Shown here piece by piece: positions 34,165 to 48,947 of a DNA stretch of 64,000 bases. Source of the DNA: Leptoclinus maculatus (Eukaryota; Chordata; Actinopteri; Perciformes; Stichaeidae); assembly GCA_032191485.1 (NCBI GenBank), contig JAVDOI010000006.1, positions 11,775,850-11,839,849 on the forward strand. The letters are read 5' to 3'. The position numbers were made by a program, and so were the translations under genes. The notes under the pieces are model-generated. The model ran no database searches and was not told the DNA's origin. It was given only the letters and a program-made list of their open reading frames with translations. Position 1 is the first letter of the stretch. Each line of letters opens with the position of its first letter.

Positions 34165-37080
34165 TCCAGTCTTGTTTGAGCTTTTTGTTCCCCAAAGCTA
34201 CAACATTAAACACAGGAGAAAAGAATAAGAAAAACAACCCAGCAACATAACTAGTGAGTCCTTGTTGCACATACTGTTGATCCTGCAATAGAGTATGTCA
34301 GTCTTTTACTCTCACGCAATGATTCATTGGCTAGTTTTGGCTATCCAGTCTTGTGACTGCACCTGTTTCACTGTAGATGAAGAAAATATTAAATGACTCA
34401 TAACTCATCCTGTAATGTTTCTAGTGGCACAATATAGTTATTGGTCTATATTGTATAATTTTAGATTTTAATCTTGTCAGCCTGCATAAAGCCCTCTCAT
34501 TAAATGTATGTCGTCTACATTACAAACAAACAAAAAATCAATATTTTTAAATGTGCAAGAAAGAGCAACACATCCCAATACAGGGCCTCTACACTGAGCT
34601 TGGCCTCCTTTCCCTGTACTAACTACGACTACAAATAGAAATGTTGTTCCACCCACAACTTCATAATTCCATTGCATCTTTTGATCCTGTGGCAGCTTTG
34701 TGTCCAGCACCTACCTTAATAACAATCAGACGTGGAGTCCAGAAAGTAGCAGTGCGACCAAGATGGCTTCAGCGTGTAGGAGGATGCTTTTTGTTTGAGT
34801 TTTTTCCCCTCAAAATGTGCATAGCGGTCTTCTTTCTCTTTGCCTCCAATGAGAGTCTCCTCCTTTACACATGACATCCCACAGCCCTCCCTCTGTCTCA
34901 TCTGTCTTTCAGCTGCTGCTTCTATTTGGCCTCATTGCTCAACAGGGAGATCAGGGCTTGAATATTGATTCACGTGGGGAAAGTCCATGTGTTCTAAAGC
35001 AGTTTTGTTTGTCTACCCCACTATCCGCTCATCCCTCCCCCGTCCCGCTGTTCTCTCTCAGGCGGTACATTTTGTTTTTGACCCAAATACTTGAAAGAAA
35101 TCTTCCCTCATGCCGTGAGCATGTGAGGAAAAGTGGTAAGTGAGGAAGACGAGGGGCTATCTGAGGTAAAGACTAAACTCATTCACAACTCCACTTGATG
35201 TATTGTTGTTACTGCACACCTGCTCATTGTTGCTACATCTTAACACATCACTTTCCTGTACTAACTTCCTTTAGAAAAGGTTTTCTTCTACTTTCTGAAG
35301 CCCCATTCATTCACACATAAAAGCTGTTGGTAAAAGTCCATCTCTTTGACAATCAGAGCACCCAGAATAGCATGGCTTTGCCCTGGAGCAGGCTGTTGCT
35401 GTCCAATGAAAACCTTGTATGTTGTATAGAAAAAAAAGTCACAGCCTCTATGTGGCACCCTCCTTGTTTCAGGCTGCAGCATCAGCACCAAATAACACAC
35501 AGACAAAGGTTCTTTTTCACTTCTATCTCCATCTCTTATTAATTTTCCTCTTTTCCTTTCCTCAGTTCCTCCAAAATGAGAAAGGAAGGTACGGAAATCT
35601 CTTTCTCTATTTGGTTTTGTCGAGGGGGAGATTCTGCTCCTCCATTGTCCCCTGCTGGAGACAAAAGGTTGTGATCTCTCAGGGAATGAAGACCTAATCC
35701 GCAGCTGGCCTCAACCACTCTGAAGAAACAAAGTTAAATCATTTACATCATTAGACTGAAGCCAACGTGTCATACTGTGTACTGCCTGCAAGTTAAATGT
35801 GGAGTCGTTGGTTGTTATTATGTTCTCACCTGTTTTATTCAGGGAGCCTGGATATAGGGAAGCAGCCCTCTGGGTTTCACCAATTTGAAAAATCTGACAA
35901 TTTGCAGGTGTGGTTCATAAAGTATGATGGTTTACGAATTAATTTCTGCTGGGAAATTAGTATAATTAACACTTGGTATATTCCATTAAAAAATGTGCTA
36001 ATTTAAGACAATGCTCTTCACACAGCTGAGGTTCCATTAATCGTCAGGGAGTATCAGCTCATTTGTTGTGAGTCTCATGATCTCACACCAATAGTCCCAG
36101 TGCAATTATCATGTCTTAGTCTGTCGTCAAAGTTCACTCTTGAACTTGGAGGCACTAGTTGTGAGCGACTTATAATGTTTTAATATTTGTATTATGCAGT
36201 TTACAGAGTGTTTTGAAGATCCAGACATAATTGAAATGTGAAACTAAAGTTACTTTAGAAACTGTGTCAGAATAGGAATATGTAGTGTTAGACAGTTTTT
36301 TCCTTAACAATCAACTCTACATAATGTACTGTTGCTACATTTACTGTTAGTATGTTGCCTTTTCTTTTTTCTTAACAGGATGTAAAGTTTTAGTAAATAG
36401 AGTAATCTTCTTCTATAGAACAATCAAGATGTACAAAATAAAGGAGTGTAACAGAACAACACAGTTATATAAGATGTTTCACCTGCTCCCTGTAAGGTCA
36501 CCAAACTCCATTTACTAATACGAATGATAAAGGTGTGAGACGTCCCATCCTGGCAGGTGAAACTAAAGTAACGACAGACTGAAGAAGTGTCAATCAGGTA
36601 GACCACATCCACAAAAGAAGCCACTGATGTAAAATGTGATATATTTGGAAAGTCTTAGACTGGTGCCAAATGGATCAATCAGTGCTAAATCCAACATGGA
36701 CAAGAGGTCCTCAAAGTGATCCAAAGAAAAAGAAAAATTCAAAACGTTTAGTTTCAAGACAACTGGGCAACTCCATCTCCTAAGGAAGATCATGTAATAT
36801 GATCAAAACATCTCACTAAATCTATTTGATTCTGGGAAAACCTTTAAAAGTGTGTCTGCTCTTCTGCTTGTTGCCCCAGGAGGTTGTGATGTGAATCCCA
36901 ACATTGTTGAAGTGGGTGAACAACATACTGACGGTGGTGCTACAAGTTTGTTCTAAATGACAAGAAAAATGCGTCAGGTGATGAAAAACCAGTTCCATTA
37001 TTTTAAAGTATATGTTTGATAGATATGATGAGCAATATTAGTTAAGGTTTTGGAGGTATTGGCAATGAGTAGCATTCTAC
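34165..37080. other. apof 5' flank and apof-tac3 spacer
   Basis: No gene is recognised. A pyrimidine-rich stretch lies near 34860-35060. The remaining sequence is AT-rich, and open frames shorter than 100 codons show no domains. Confidence 0.45.
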
Positions 37081-37084
37081 TTCC

Positions 37085-37320
37085 CATCTTAAAGTCAATT
37101 CAATAAATCTATATTGTCCCTGGGGGGCAATTCTGGTGCAGCATAAACCCCCGAAAAAAGAAAACATTGGAGAAACATACTACATACAACGACAACAACA
37201 AAGACACAATAAACAACAAGTAAAAGCAAACATCAAGTTTTCAAAGTGCAATGAGTAAAAAATTGCAATTAGAAGAAAAGTGCAACAGTGAAAAGTGAAC
37301 CACAGTTGTTGTTCCTAACA
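37085..37320. repeat. interspersed repeat fragment (CAATAAATCTATATTGTCC type)
   Basis: TTCAATAAATCTATATTGTC then CCTGGGGGGCAATTCTGGTG is followed by an A-rich stretch with repeated AAAGTGCAA and AAGTGCAACAGTG words. It resembles the 3' tail region of fish LINE/SINE copies. Family and boundaries are not determined. Confidence 0.4.
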
Positions 37321-37620
37321 GTGTTATGAATTAAGCACATTCCAGTGGCTGATGTTAAAAGAGCCCAAACTGCATTTCTTTGTCTGCTTTCTACACTAGT
37401 GAGGTCAGCATGAAGCGGGGTAAAGGTGGTGAAGGTATCCCACCGTCACCACCTTTTCTTCTCCCAAGATGGTTTTCATGAAGGGTTACATTCTTGATTA
37501 TTTCTAAAGTAGTACTTGGTCATTGTACAAGTCTGAGTATGAGTTTACTCATACGAACACAATGAGTCAATAAACCAGGATTAGGGCAGTGCTATGAAGA
37601 GTTTAGTTTGGGTTGACGTC

Positions 37621-37656
37621 TGTTACGGCCAGGCCGTGCCTCCTGCTTTTCCTGTG

Positions 37657-37721
<65 letters not shown>

Positions 37722-38173
37722 TATGGGCAGGGCTGCGACCTGGTCTCCTCCCGAATTCCTGTTTACAACTCATCTCACCTGCATCAAACCAGCTGCATTC
37801 CATCAACTCATCACTCAACAGTATATCCACCCTGGTTCGTCATCCACTCCTCGCCAGATCGTTGTTTACAACTCACGTGGTAGTTAGTCGTTCTTGGCCG
37901 CTCTATTTTGAGAGTAATTCAGAGTTTTTTCCCCAAGTGTTTTTCAGTGCATTGACCCTGTCTTCCTGTTCCAGCAGTTTTGTTCATCCTTCTGGTTCCC
38001 CAGCCTGCCTGCCCTGCCCTGCCTCCCCCTGCCTGGATTCCACCCTCGCCCTCCCTGGATTTCCCCGCTGTGCCCTGTTTGTTTTACCCCCTTGGATTCC
38101 TGGTTAATAAACCTTTACACCCACACTCCCTGGTCTGTGCCTGCGTTTGGGTCCACCTCCACACCCTGTGACA
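37621..38173 (+). mobile_element. solo LTR of a gypsy-type retrotransposon
   Basis: The segment begins TGTTACGGCCAGGCCGTG and ends CACACCCTGTGACA, so it has TG...CA ends with TGTTAC/GTGACA inverted tips. An AATAAA (TTAATAAACC, about 38105) lies roughly 65 bp before the end, and the C-rich CCTGCCTGCC region matches LTRs of fish gypsy elements. Flanks are ACGTC and ACTTC, a 5-bp target duplication with one change. No internal coding region is next to it. It has acquired a (GT)n microsatellite near its 5' end. Confidence 0.75.
37660..37721. repeat. (GT)n microsatellite, about 61 bp
   Basis: An uninterrupted TG run inside the solo LTR. Confidence 0.97.
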
Positions 38174-38555
38174 ACTTCAAAGCTTCAAGACAATCAGGCA
38201 ATCAGAAATCAAGTGTTGATTTTTCATTAAATACAAATAGTTTGGTTAAAAAAGGACACATCTAACACTGCCACTGTAAATGCTGACATGAACACAGTAT
38301 GGATTAGGATGAGTTGTTTTGTTGTTCCTCAAATATGACCTTACTAATTTCAGGTAGGTGTAATGAAACTTTTTGGGTATTTGTCTGTGGAAGGAAAGGG
38401 TCAGCCGGAAGGCTTCCGTTTGTCCTTTCATTGGTTCAGAGAGTGTGGGAGTTATTTGGCTGTCGGCTCTTACACACCAATATCCGCTTACAGGGCGTAC
38501 GCTGTTTCCAAGTCCAGTCCACTTACACAGGCACATAATGCGCTCAATGTCTCCT

Positions 38556-38706
<151 letters not shown>

Positions 38707-39208
38707 TACTTCAAGATTTTTGCAGTTTGTTTGCAGTTGTAATAAGCAAAACAAGTATAATATTTATGGTAAATAGTGCTATATTAAATTAGTTCATGCA
38801 TCCATCTTATAATCATGTGTATCGCTCCTTGTGGCATATCTGATTTTCAAACTTACTGAGTCAACTCGTAGAGAGATTCTTCCCTGTTTAATCAGTAAGA
38901 ATGGGCTTTGTGGCATAATTGATGATTAATTAGTCACTGGTGTACCACATTAAACATTTTTATTTTAATATTTATTTCGTTAGATAACCTAGTGTGAAAA
39001 GGTGCAATACTTCTTTTATTTTTATATTTTATTCATATTCTCATGTTGACGCTTTCAATTATTTGATAAGACTAATGAGAAAGTGTGTGTGTGTGTGTGT
39101 GTAGGGGTGGGAGGGGAGGGGAGTTTGGGTGGTGGGTGGAGCTCTAATTTGATTACAAAATGAGCTCAAAGACTGTAATAATTGAGATAAGAGGCTGCTG
39201 AGCAGAGA

Positions 39209-39282
39209 AACATTTTCAGTCGGCATTGAGTTCCTTTGATATCAAGTAAACTGTTGGACGGATCAAGATCTTTCAACAAGAG
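39209..39282 (+). other. tac3: tac3 5' untranslated exon
   Basis: The sequence ends in a strong donor CAACAAGAG|GTGAGATG at 39282/39283. The next exon begins at acceptor TTTCAG|AGTGATGG (39670/39671), four bases before the start codon. The 5' edge of this exon is a guess. A short (GT)n run lies at 39086-39103, just upstream. Confidence 0.5.
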
Positions 39283-39674
39283 GTGAGATGTTCATGTTGC
39301 TCTGATTCATTTGAAATAGATTATTGTGATAAAGGAGCCTTATGATGTCATGAGAGGTCATTGTTCACAAAGAAGATTCTGTACCAGCCTTTTTTTCTGA
39401 TTAAATGCTTTTTATTCTCTTTTTGTCAAACTAAGTGAGTAAATTGATTGACTGCAGGTTTGGTAATGTCTATCTGAGCAGAGAATAAAGTAGCTCTTCC
39501 TCTGTTTAATCAGAGCTTCTTTTTGCTTTGCTTTGTTAGCCAGGCCAACCGCACGTTTCTATTAGAAATGTTAGTGCATGTGAGTGTTCCCCAATAGTTA
39601 GCTCAGGGCTGCTGCTCTGCACTGCTCTCATACAGCAGTTGAAACTAATAACGCCTGATTTCTGTTTCAGAGTG

Positions 39675-42296
<2,622 letters not shown>

Positions 42297-44770
42297 AACC
42301 TGCAGTCTCTCACAGCTTTGTAACAACAGAGGACGATGTATCAAAGTTATTGAACCACAGGGAGGTGAAAAAGCCACATTAACCATGCATGGATGCTTTT
42401 CTACTGTCAACAGAAATTGTTCTGACTTGTTATCACGTAAACAAATGTAAAAACAAATGTACAGTAAAATATGTATTTATTTATAGTGATTAAAGTACCA
42501 AACGATCCTGCACACTGTTCACACAAAATTAATTTACACACTTAAGTGTACTGACTCAATTTAAACGTCAATACCAACATAAATACATTTCAAATATAAA
42601 TACAGTACTGTACACCTTTCCCTTAGATCAAATTTGAATGTTGGAGTAGATTGTCGAGGACTGGATGTGTGGTATCACAGGCACCAGAAACCAGATGTGT
42701 TGGGCCCGCACAGCTGCCCGCAGAAGAATCTGCCCTATAGTCCTTTTTTATTAAAATGTTGTTCAAATTCATTTCAAAGGAAGCAATCATATAAAACATG
42801 CTGATTTGGTTTGAACTGGATTTTTCCATTTTAATAAAAAGAAAACAAACTGAACATGCTCTGTGCTCATGTACAGAAGGAAACTGAGTGTAAACACATA
42901 CAAAAGGCATTACCTCATATTTTTAACCTTGAAAAAGAATAAGAGGCTTAAGTGGTTAAAAAGAAAAACAGCAATTATAAACAAAAGTGCATTCAATTTT
43001 CAACTAAACGACAAATCTGTTCTGTCTGAATCATCACTGAATCCTGACTGATTCCAGAAGCCAGTTTCTGTATTTGGTAATTACTGCATCACCCACAAAA
43101 TCAATTGTTTGGTTACAAAGTAATAAAGGAACTGATATGAATACTTTTAAATATGCACAATGTACTACAAAACAAAAGGTCTGGCCCATCCAGAACTTAA
43201 GAATTACACAAACTAAAAATAAAATAAAAATTCTTGCTGACATGAACAAGTCATCTGCTGGCTTTCCCAAAGGCCATATACTCATTACATTGGAAGGATT
43301 CAATAAAATGATACTCCATCTAAAAGCATCACTCTCATCATGTCACAGTGCAAAGTCGTGCAGCTGATGAATTATACAATCTCAAATTGACAAGGCACAA
43401 GCTGATGAGCCCACAAGGAAGAGATGAGGGGGAGTGTGCGTGTCTAGTGCCGGTTTCAGGAAGCACAGGTAGATATGATATGCGGTTCATTTCAAAGAAA
43501 GAATTACAATTGGCCAACTACTTCATTGTCTGGCTGAAGGTGTGTTTAACCATTGTATTCCAGATCAAATTAACCCCATGTGGAGAACAAAAGGATACAG
43601 TTAACTCGACATACACAAATGACATAAACAAATAGAAAGCATTTGATTGATTGACTAGTGTGTCTGTTATCATCCCTCATGCAAATCTTTGGCTGGACTG
43701 TATGAATCTAGTCATTTGGACTTTTCATTTAAAAGCATCATTCTCACATTAATGTATTTCTATTAGCCATAGAGAAATATGAATGTATCCAAACAATGGT
43801 TTCCTGCTGAAATTAACTTTCTATCTGTATTTTGTGGGGGGGTTTAAGACCTGGTTTTTAGGACTTTAAACGGGCATTTCTGTACTATTTTCTGACATTT
43901 TACAGGTCAAACAATTAGTTGAGAAATGTATTTGGAATTAATTTGAAGATAAATCAGTAATGATGACCACAATAAAATGAGTTAGTTGCAGCCCTATTCA
44001 TGTAAATAAAGAACTTGTAATAAAAACTATTTGACATAAATATAAGACTTTTTTTTCCACATGGAATCAAGCTTCTCTGAGCTACCGCAGAGAAGTCCTC
44101 CACAGATTGTGTACACAGTGTTACACCTGCCTTTATCGTGAACATGCTTCTGAATGCAGCCTGACGAGTTTGGGACGCAGCAAACTGGTTAACCGGTTAA
44201 CCACAGTATGCCAACAAATACCTGTATCACTGTGGACAAATGGGTGTTTGACTGACGTACAAGGTGAGGCACTTTTGATTTAAATTTAATCTGAAAAGCT
44301 TTATGCTCTGTCTGATCAGCTCTTGACGTATATTGGCTTCCAAGGCATATAGTCATCCGTGTGAAATAAAGTCAAACAACTCCGGCAAACCACAAGCGAT
44401 TTGCAAAAGTCAAGAAAAAGATAAAATATTTGACAAAGGAAATTTAACTGGCTCTGGAACATACTAGTATCATATGGATTAAAAAGGTGCTTGAGTTAAT
44501 TAACAAATGAGTGCAGGTTACAGAAAGCCATTCCCAACGTCTAAAGAAGATGTTCAACTGTAAAATCACCTAAAGAAACCTGAAAAACGAGGGTAAGTCG
44601 TAAATCACCTCTGAGCCTTAAGACCAGTCTCAATTCACATTAGCAGCAGTCCTTCAGAAACGCACTTGTGTGTGGAGACATTTCAAACTTATTTTCTACT
44701 TTTGTAAAAATCGGAGCGAAGATTATCACAATGAATAAGCAGTTTCCGTCACACACCCACAGTCAAACTG
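42297..44770. other. tac3 3' region and tac3-c1galt1 convergent spacer
   Basis: An ATTAAA at 42489-42494 is a candidate tac3 poly(A) signal, about 195 bp after the stop. The rest is AT-rich. A palindromic AACCGGTTAACC occurs near 44190. No other gene is seen. The c1galt1 3'UTR must start at 44770 on the minus strand, but no nearby AATAAA was identified for it. Confidence 0.45.
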
Positions 44771-47700
44771 TTATTTTCCTGCTGGGACAGCAGGAGGGTC
44801 CTGAACAGCAGCAGGAGGGTCCTGACCAGCAGCAGGAGGGTCCTTACCAGCAGCAGGAGGGTCCTGACCAGCAGCAGGAGGGTCCTGACCAGCAGCAGGA
44901 GGGTCCTGACCAGCAGCAGGAGGGTCCTTACCAGCAGCAGGAGGGGGATCTATATCCTGGCTCTTGTCAGTCCTGGATGGATCATCCCCCTCTTTTTTTC
45001 CTTCTTCTGCAGCATCCCGGGAACTCGACTGCTTAATATTGTACACCAGCGGGACGGGGGGCTGGTAACGATATCTGTAGCCAAAGGCACGCAGGTGATA
45101 TGTGTAGTACTCCAATAAATACATGTGTGGAGCATCTACATAGTGGAATGACACGGACAAGTCCGAGCAGCAGTTTGGACCCTGAGGAAAAAGAGAGTAT
45201 TGTAGTTATGCAACAATACAGAGACAAAATGGTTGAGCTTTCCTTGTTACTGTGGCTTAACCAGATTGACCACAAACAGCTATGGGAGAACTTTGTTGAC
45301 TGTCATCTATTTTTTCACCGCAGACTCACAGACAGCCACACTCACTGCACCACTGCCCATTGCGAGCAAAAAGCCAGTCAGAGTAATATGTTAATGTAAT
45401 CTATGCAAAACATATACAGAAATAAACTCAACGGAATAGAGTTAATTCAGGTAACTTGGGCAAAAAGGCCCAAAAGATTACATAGTATTTGTTATTTCAT
45501 ACTTTGATGTTTTGTATTGACAATAAAAAAACATTAAGGAACAGATTGGATGTAGGGATTGTTTTTTTAATGCAATACTAAACTATTCAATTGTTAAGGC
45601 TATACATTTGATTGATTTTAATACCTTTAATGTAGCCTACTTGAAGTGTGCACTATGCAGCCGTATTGGGAAAATAGAAGTATCTGATGGGAACACGGTA
45701 TCGGCAGATACTCAATATTGAATCTTTTAGATCAGGATTGGGAGCAAAAGAACTTGATCGGTACATCCGTTTTAACAAGCATATAGTTGTCCGTCTTAAG
45801 CTACCAAAAATGACAAATTGTCTTTTCAAACATTAGCAGTGCTGAAGTTGCATCAAACCAGTGTAATACCACGTCAACAACAAAGAGAAAGTCCAGAATG
45901 TTTGCTGCACTTGCCTCTGAGATCGGGTAGTAGCAGTAGCTCCAATACCAGAAGCTCTTGGGAAACTTGGCAGTGAGGTGCTGCTCGGGGACAAATGGGT
46001 GAAATGTCTCCCTCTGCACAGCGTCTCTGGAGTCCCCTGCCAGCACTCCAACTTTCTCCATGCACTGCCCCATTGCCAGGTCCTCTACAGAGCTCGTGTG
46101 AGTGCAGACTTTGCTTTTAAATCCTTCTACAAATCGCCGCAGAGCCTCTCTGCTCAACACATAGCCCGCACCGCCACTCATGTAGCCCTGCTTGGTGTAG
46201 GGCTTGAATCTTCGGCCAAAGTAAATCGGCTCTTCCGGTGTGTGGTTCGAGAGAACCAAACGCAGGTTGTCTACAATTACGTAGGTGTCGTCATCTGCCT
46301 TAAGGAACCAGTCCGCCTCGTTGCTGTGATGCTCGTAGACATATTGGAAGGCCCGGATTGTTTTCCAGTAAAGCTGGTCTCTACCCTCCTTTGTGTCTAA
46401 GCCCACCGTGGGGAAGTCGGGGTCGTCCACAGAGCTCATGAAGACCACGATATTGCAGTGGCGACTCCAAGTAGACTTCACATGGCGAGTCTTCTTCTCC
46501 AGGTTGTTGGGTCCAGTCATCACCCAGCAAAGAATACGCACCTTTTTGTATAGTTCATCAGCCATGCCGCTATCCTCACCTAGCAAGGAGATACAAATAT
46601 GAATACAACATTTTACACTGTAATCTCTCCATAATAAACTGTGATAGTATCCAATCATACAATAGTTAATATAATATATTGTTGAAGAGGAAAAGACAAC
46701 ATTCAAAAGAGGAAATCAAATATGGGGTGTAGGGTTTAGCATAGAAAATCCAGAACCAGGAACTCAAGTGGATGGTTAAAAATGAAAAGCCAATCATAAA
46801 ATGAAGATGGGTTAAGATGAACTAATATGCATCAGAAAATCAACAAACATTCAGAGGTACAACTACAGATCCAAACCAAATTCAGTGAGACGATCATCAA
46901 AAATAAAAAGTTTGGTCAACTTTCAATTCCAACCACACACAGCGCGTGTACAGGCACTTGATCAATAACCGGGTTAACCAGTTACAGGGTCATTTGAGAA
47001 TATGTCTCCAAGCGCTGTAGTAACCTGTAAAGTAGTACATTCAGCTTCTGCAAACAGGTTACTCCTCTACTGCATTGCTTAAAGATCGAGCAAACTGTAA
47101 ATCTCCTTTGTAGATTGCGAGATAAGAAAGAAAATCCACCCCCACCGCCACCACATTCCTCGTGTGAAATGTTGTGTGTGTGTGGGTGGTGGTCGTGGTA
47201 GAAAGCCTGTGAGAACGTTCGTTCAATGAACTTAGTAGTGAGGGAAAACATTTGTACTTTTTTTTTTTTTTACAGAGAGGAATCGAAGCTGCCAGGGCTC
47301 AGTGAAGCACATCCCGCACTTCTCCAGCAGCCACCAGGTCGAGACTAAACCTCGGAAGAGGGGCCTCCACCACAGCCACCGGCACCAGCCCCAGCCAGCA
47401 AAAGTCTCTTTCCCTCGGAGCACAAGCACCTCCCCCACAGCCACCAGCACCTCATGAACCTCATGCACCTGCACTCAACAGCCACACATTAGCCAGCTCT
47501 AATGTCTTGGAAGACAAATAGCTTGACAAAATTCTCCCTTTGTCTAGGAAGTTAATCAGCTTGGAACCTGATGCGGATGTCAATAATGATAAAGGGCAGT
47601 ACTCACACATGTACCTTTTACACAAAACAAACAGTGCCTTCTATCTGAGAATAACAGTTATATATTACACTATGTTTCTGAGGCAAAGTATTTCAAGCAC

Positions 47701-48947
47701 CAAAACAATTCAGTACTCTGGGAAACATATAGGCCCCATTATAAAAAGAGTGAAGACTTTTCTACAAATATTGATATAAAAAACTTGGGTATAATGCCAC
47801 ATGCAAGTACCTCTAAAAAGAAGAATTTAAAAAGACATGTAAAAATGGAGAAATTGCCCCGAGACCTCAGAGGGTTTTAAAATACGTGGACAAGAGAAAT
47901 AGTCTGTCTATTGGGTAAAGAGTTGGGTGTAAAGAACAACTTTATTGTGAACTTCAATACACGTTTTGAGTTTTGCATTAGTATCGGACCATAAGCCATA
48001 AAGCAGAATGCTTTAATACACTGCCCTACCCTGCAGGCAAGGATTAAAGGAACAATGAAGCTCAATCTTGATATTGTGATTCAATGGGTTTGGGGAAAAC
48101 TGTCATGACATTTAATCCTTTAAATAAAACCAAAACTTGGTAAACCTGATATTGAAGTTGTGTCAACATATTCACATGGCAGCCACTTTGCTCAGCGTAG
48201 GAACACGGTGGAAAGAAAATCTCCTGGACACTAGTAAGACAGCTACATGGATGTATTACAGAACTAGCTATGGGGAAGTGAGCCAAACGATGACTTCTTT
48301 ACCCCAGCTAAGTGCTGAAACAATCTAAACGAGGGCAGATACATCTGTAAAGACTTCAAGAATCTGAAAGAAGAAATACAGCAACTGGATTGAAGGTTAC
48401 ATCCACAATATTAAAAAACAGCAGTATTAGTACCAGAAGTTGCAGTAGTAGCAATAGTAGTTGTATATCAACAGTAGTAGCAGCAGCAGTAGCAGATGTA
48501 GTCGTAGTAGCAGAAGTATCAACAGCAGAAGTAACAGTAGTAAGTCTTTTAAATGTTTATAAATGTAAACACTTTGGGAACAGGTTTTTAGACATGGTTA
48601 ATATGATACATAAAGAAATCATAACAAGCTCAGCAATAACTAGTTTAATACCATGTCCTATAAGTAACTAATGTTGAGTTCATTATTATACTTCTATATA
48701 AAAAAAATAAACTTCCATATGGCGTACCTATATGATGAGGGTGCCTTAGGTTGAACAGAGCAGACCTCTCCTTCTTCCACATCTTCCTCTCTTCCTCAAG
48801 CTGTTGCTCATGAAGTTGATGCAAGCCGCTAGTGTGCTGTGCTGACATGGTCCTCTCAAAGTACACCTGCCGCAGAAACACGTACAGCGTGAAGGTTCCC
48901 ACCACGAAACCCGCACAGAAGGAGAATCTGGATCCGAGGGCCTTCAT
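44771..48947 (-). CDS. c1galt1: core 1 beta-1,3-galactosyltransferase (T-synthase)
   Basis: Three coding exons splice in phase: 48947-48728, 46579-45915 and 45181-44771; 431 aa (human about 363). The enzyme transfers galactose from UDP-Gal to GalNAc-Ser/Thr in the Golgi, making core 1 (T antigen) O-glycans. A type II topology is visible: a short N-terminal tail, a membrane anchor (about 9-27, FSFCAGFVVGTFTLYVFL), a stem, then the catalytic domain with RILCWVMTGP, the metal-binding DDD at 169-171 in WFLKADDDTYV, YMSGGAGYVLS, EDLAMGQCME and SFHYVD. The second intron appears to use a GC donor (GAG|GCAAGT), since only that choice keeps the frame and gives YYPISE|GPNCCSD as in human. The C-terminus carries about seven copies of DPPAAGQ/K absent from the human protein. 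Fish have paralogues of this gene and the letter was not resolved. Confidence 0.92.
44791..44944 (-). repeat. c1galt1: coding 21-bp tandem repeat, seven copies, in c1galt1
   Basis: Seven contiguous 21-bp units CAGGAGGGTCCTKAMCAGCAG on the plus strand encode PAAGQDP or PAAGKDP on the minus strand. Units differ only at the positions switching Q, K and V. It is in frame and immediately precedes the stop codon region, so length changes would alter only the protein tail. Confidence 0.93.
45600..45780. repeat. fragment of a hAT-like GATCGGTACATC repeat, c1galt1 intron
   Basis: Words GGTATCGGCAGATACTC, TTTAGATCAGGATTGGGAGC and GATCGGTACATC resemble, in inverted orientation, the repeat at 13318-13646. 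It has no coding capacity, and the edges are uncertain. Confidence 0.4.
48410..48545. repeat. imperfect AGT/AGC trinucleotide tract in c1galt1 intron 1
   Basis: A run of GTAGTAGCAGCAGCAGTAGCAG-like triplets with interruptions. Non-coding. Confidence 0.8.

Noticed and set aside
44668..45036. Plus-strand frame with repeated QQQEGP units
   Set aside because: It is the antisense image of the in-frame c1galt1 DPPAAGQ repeat; the minus strand continues from a conserved catalytic domain.
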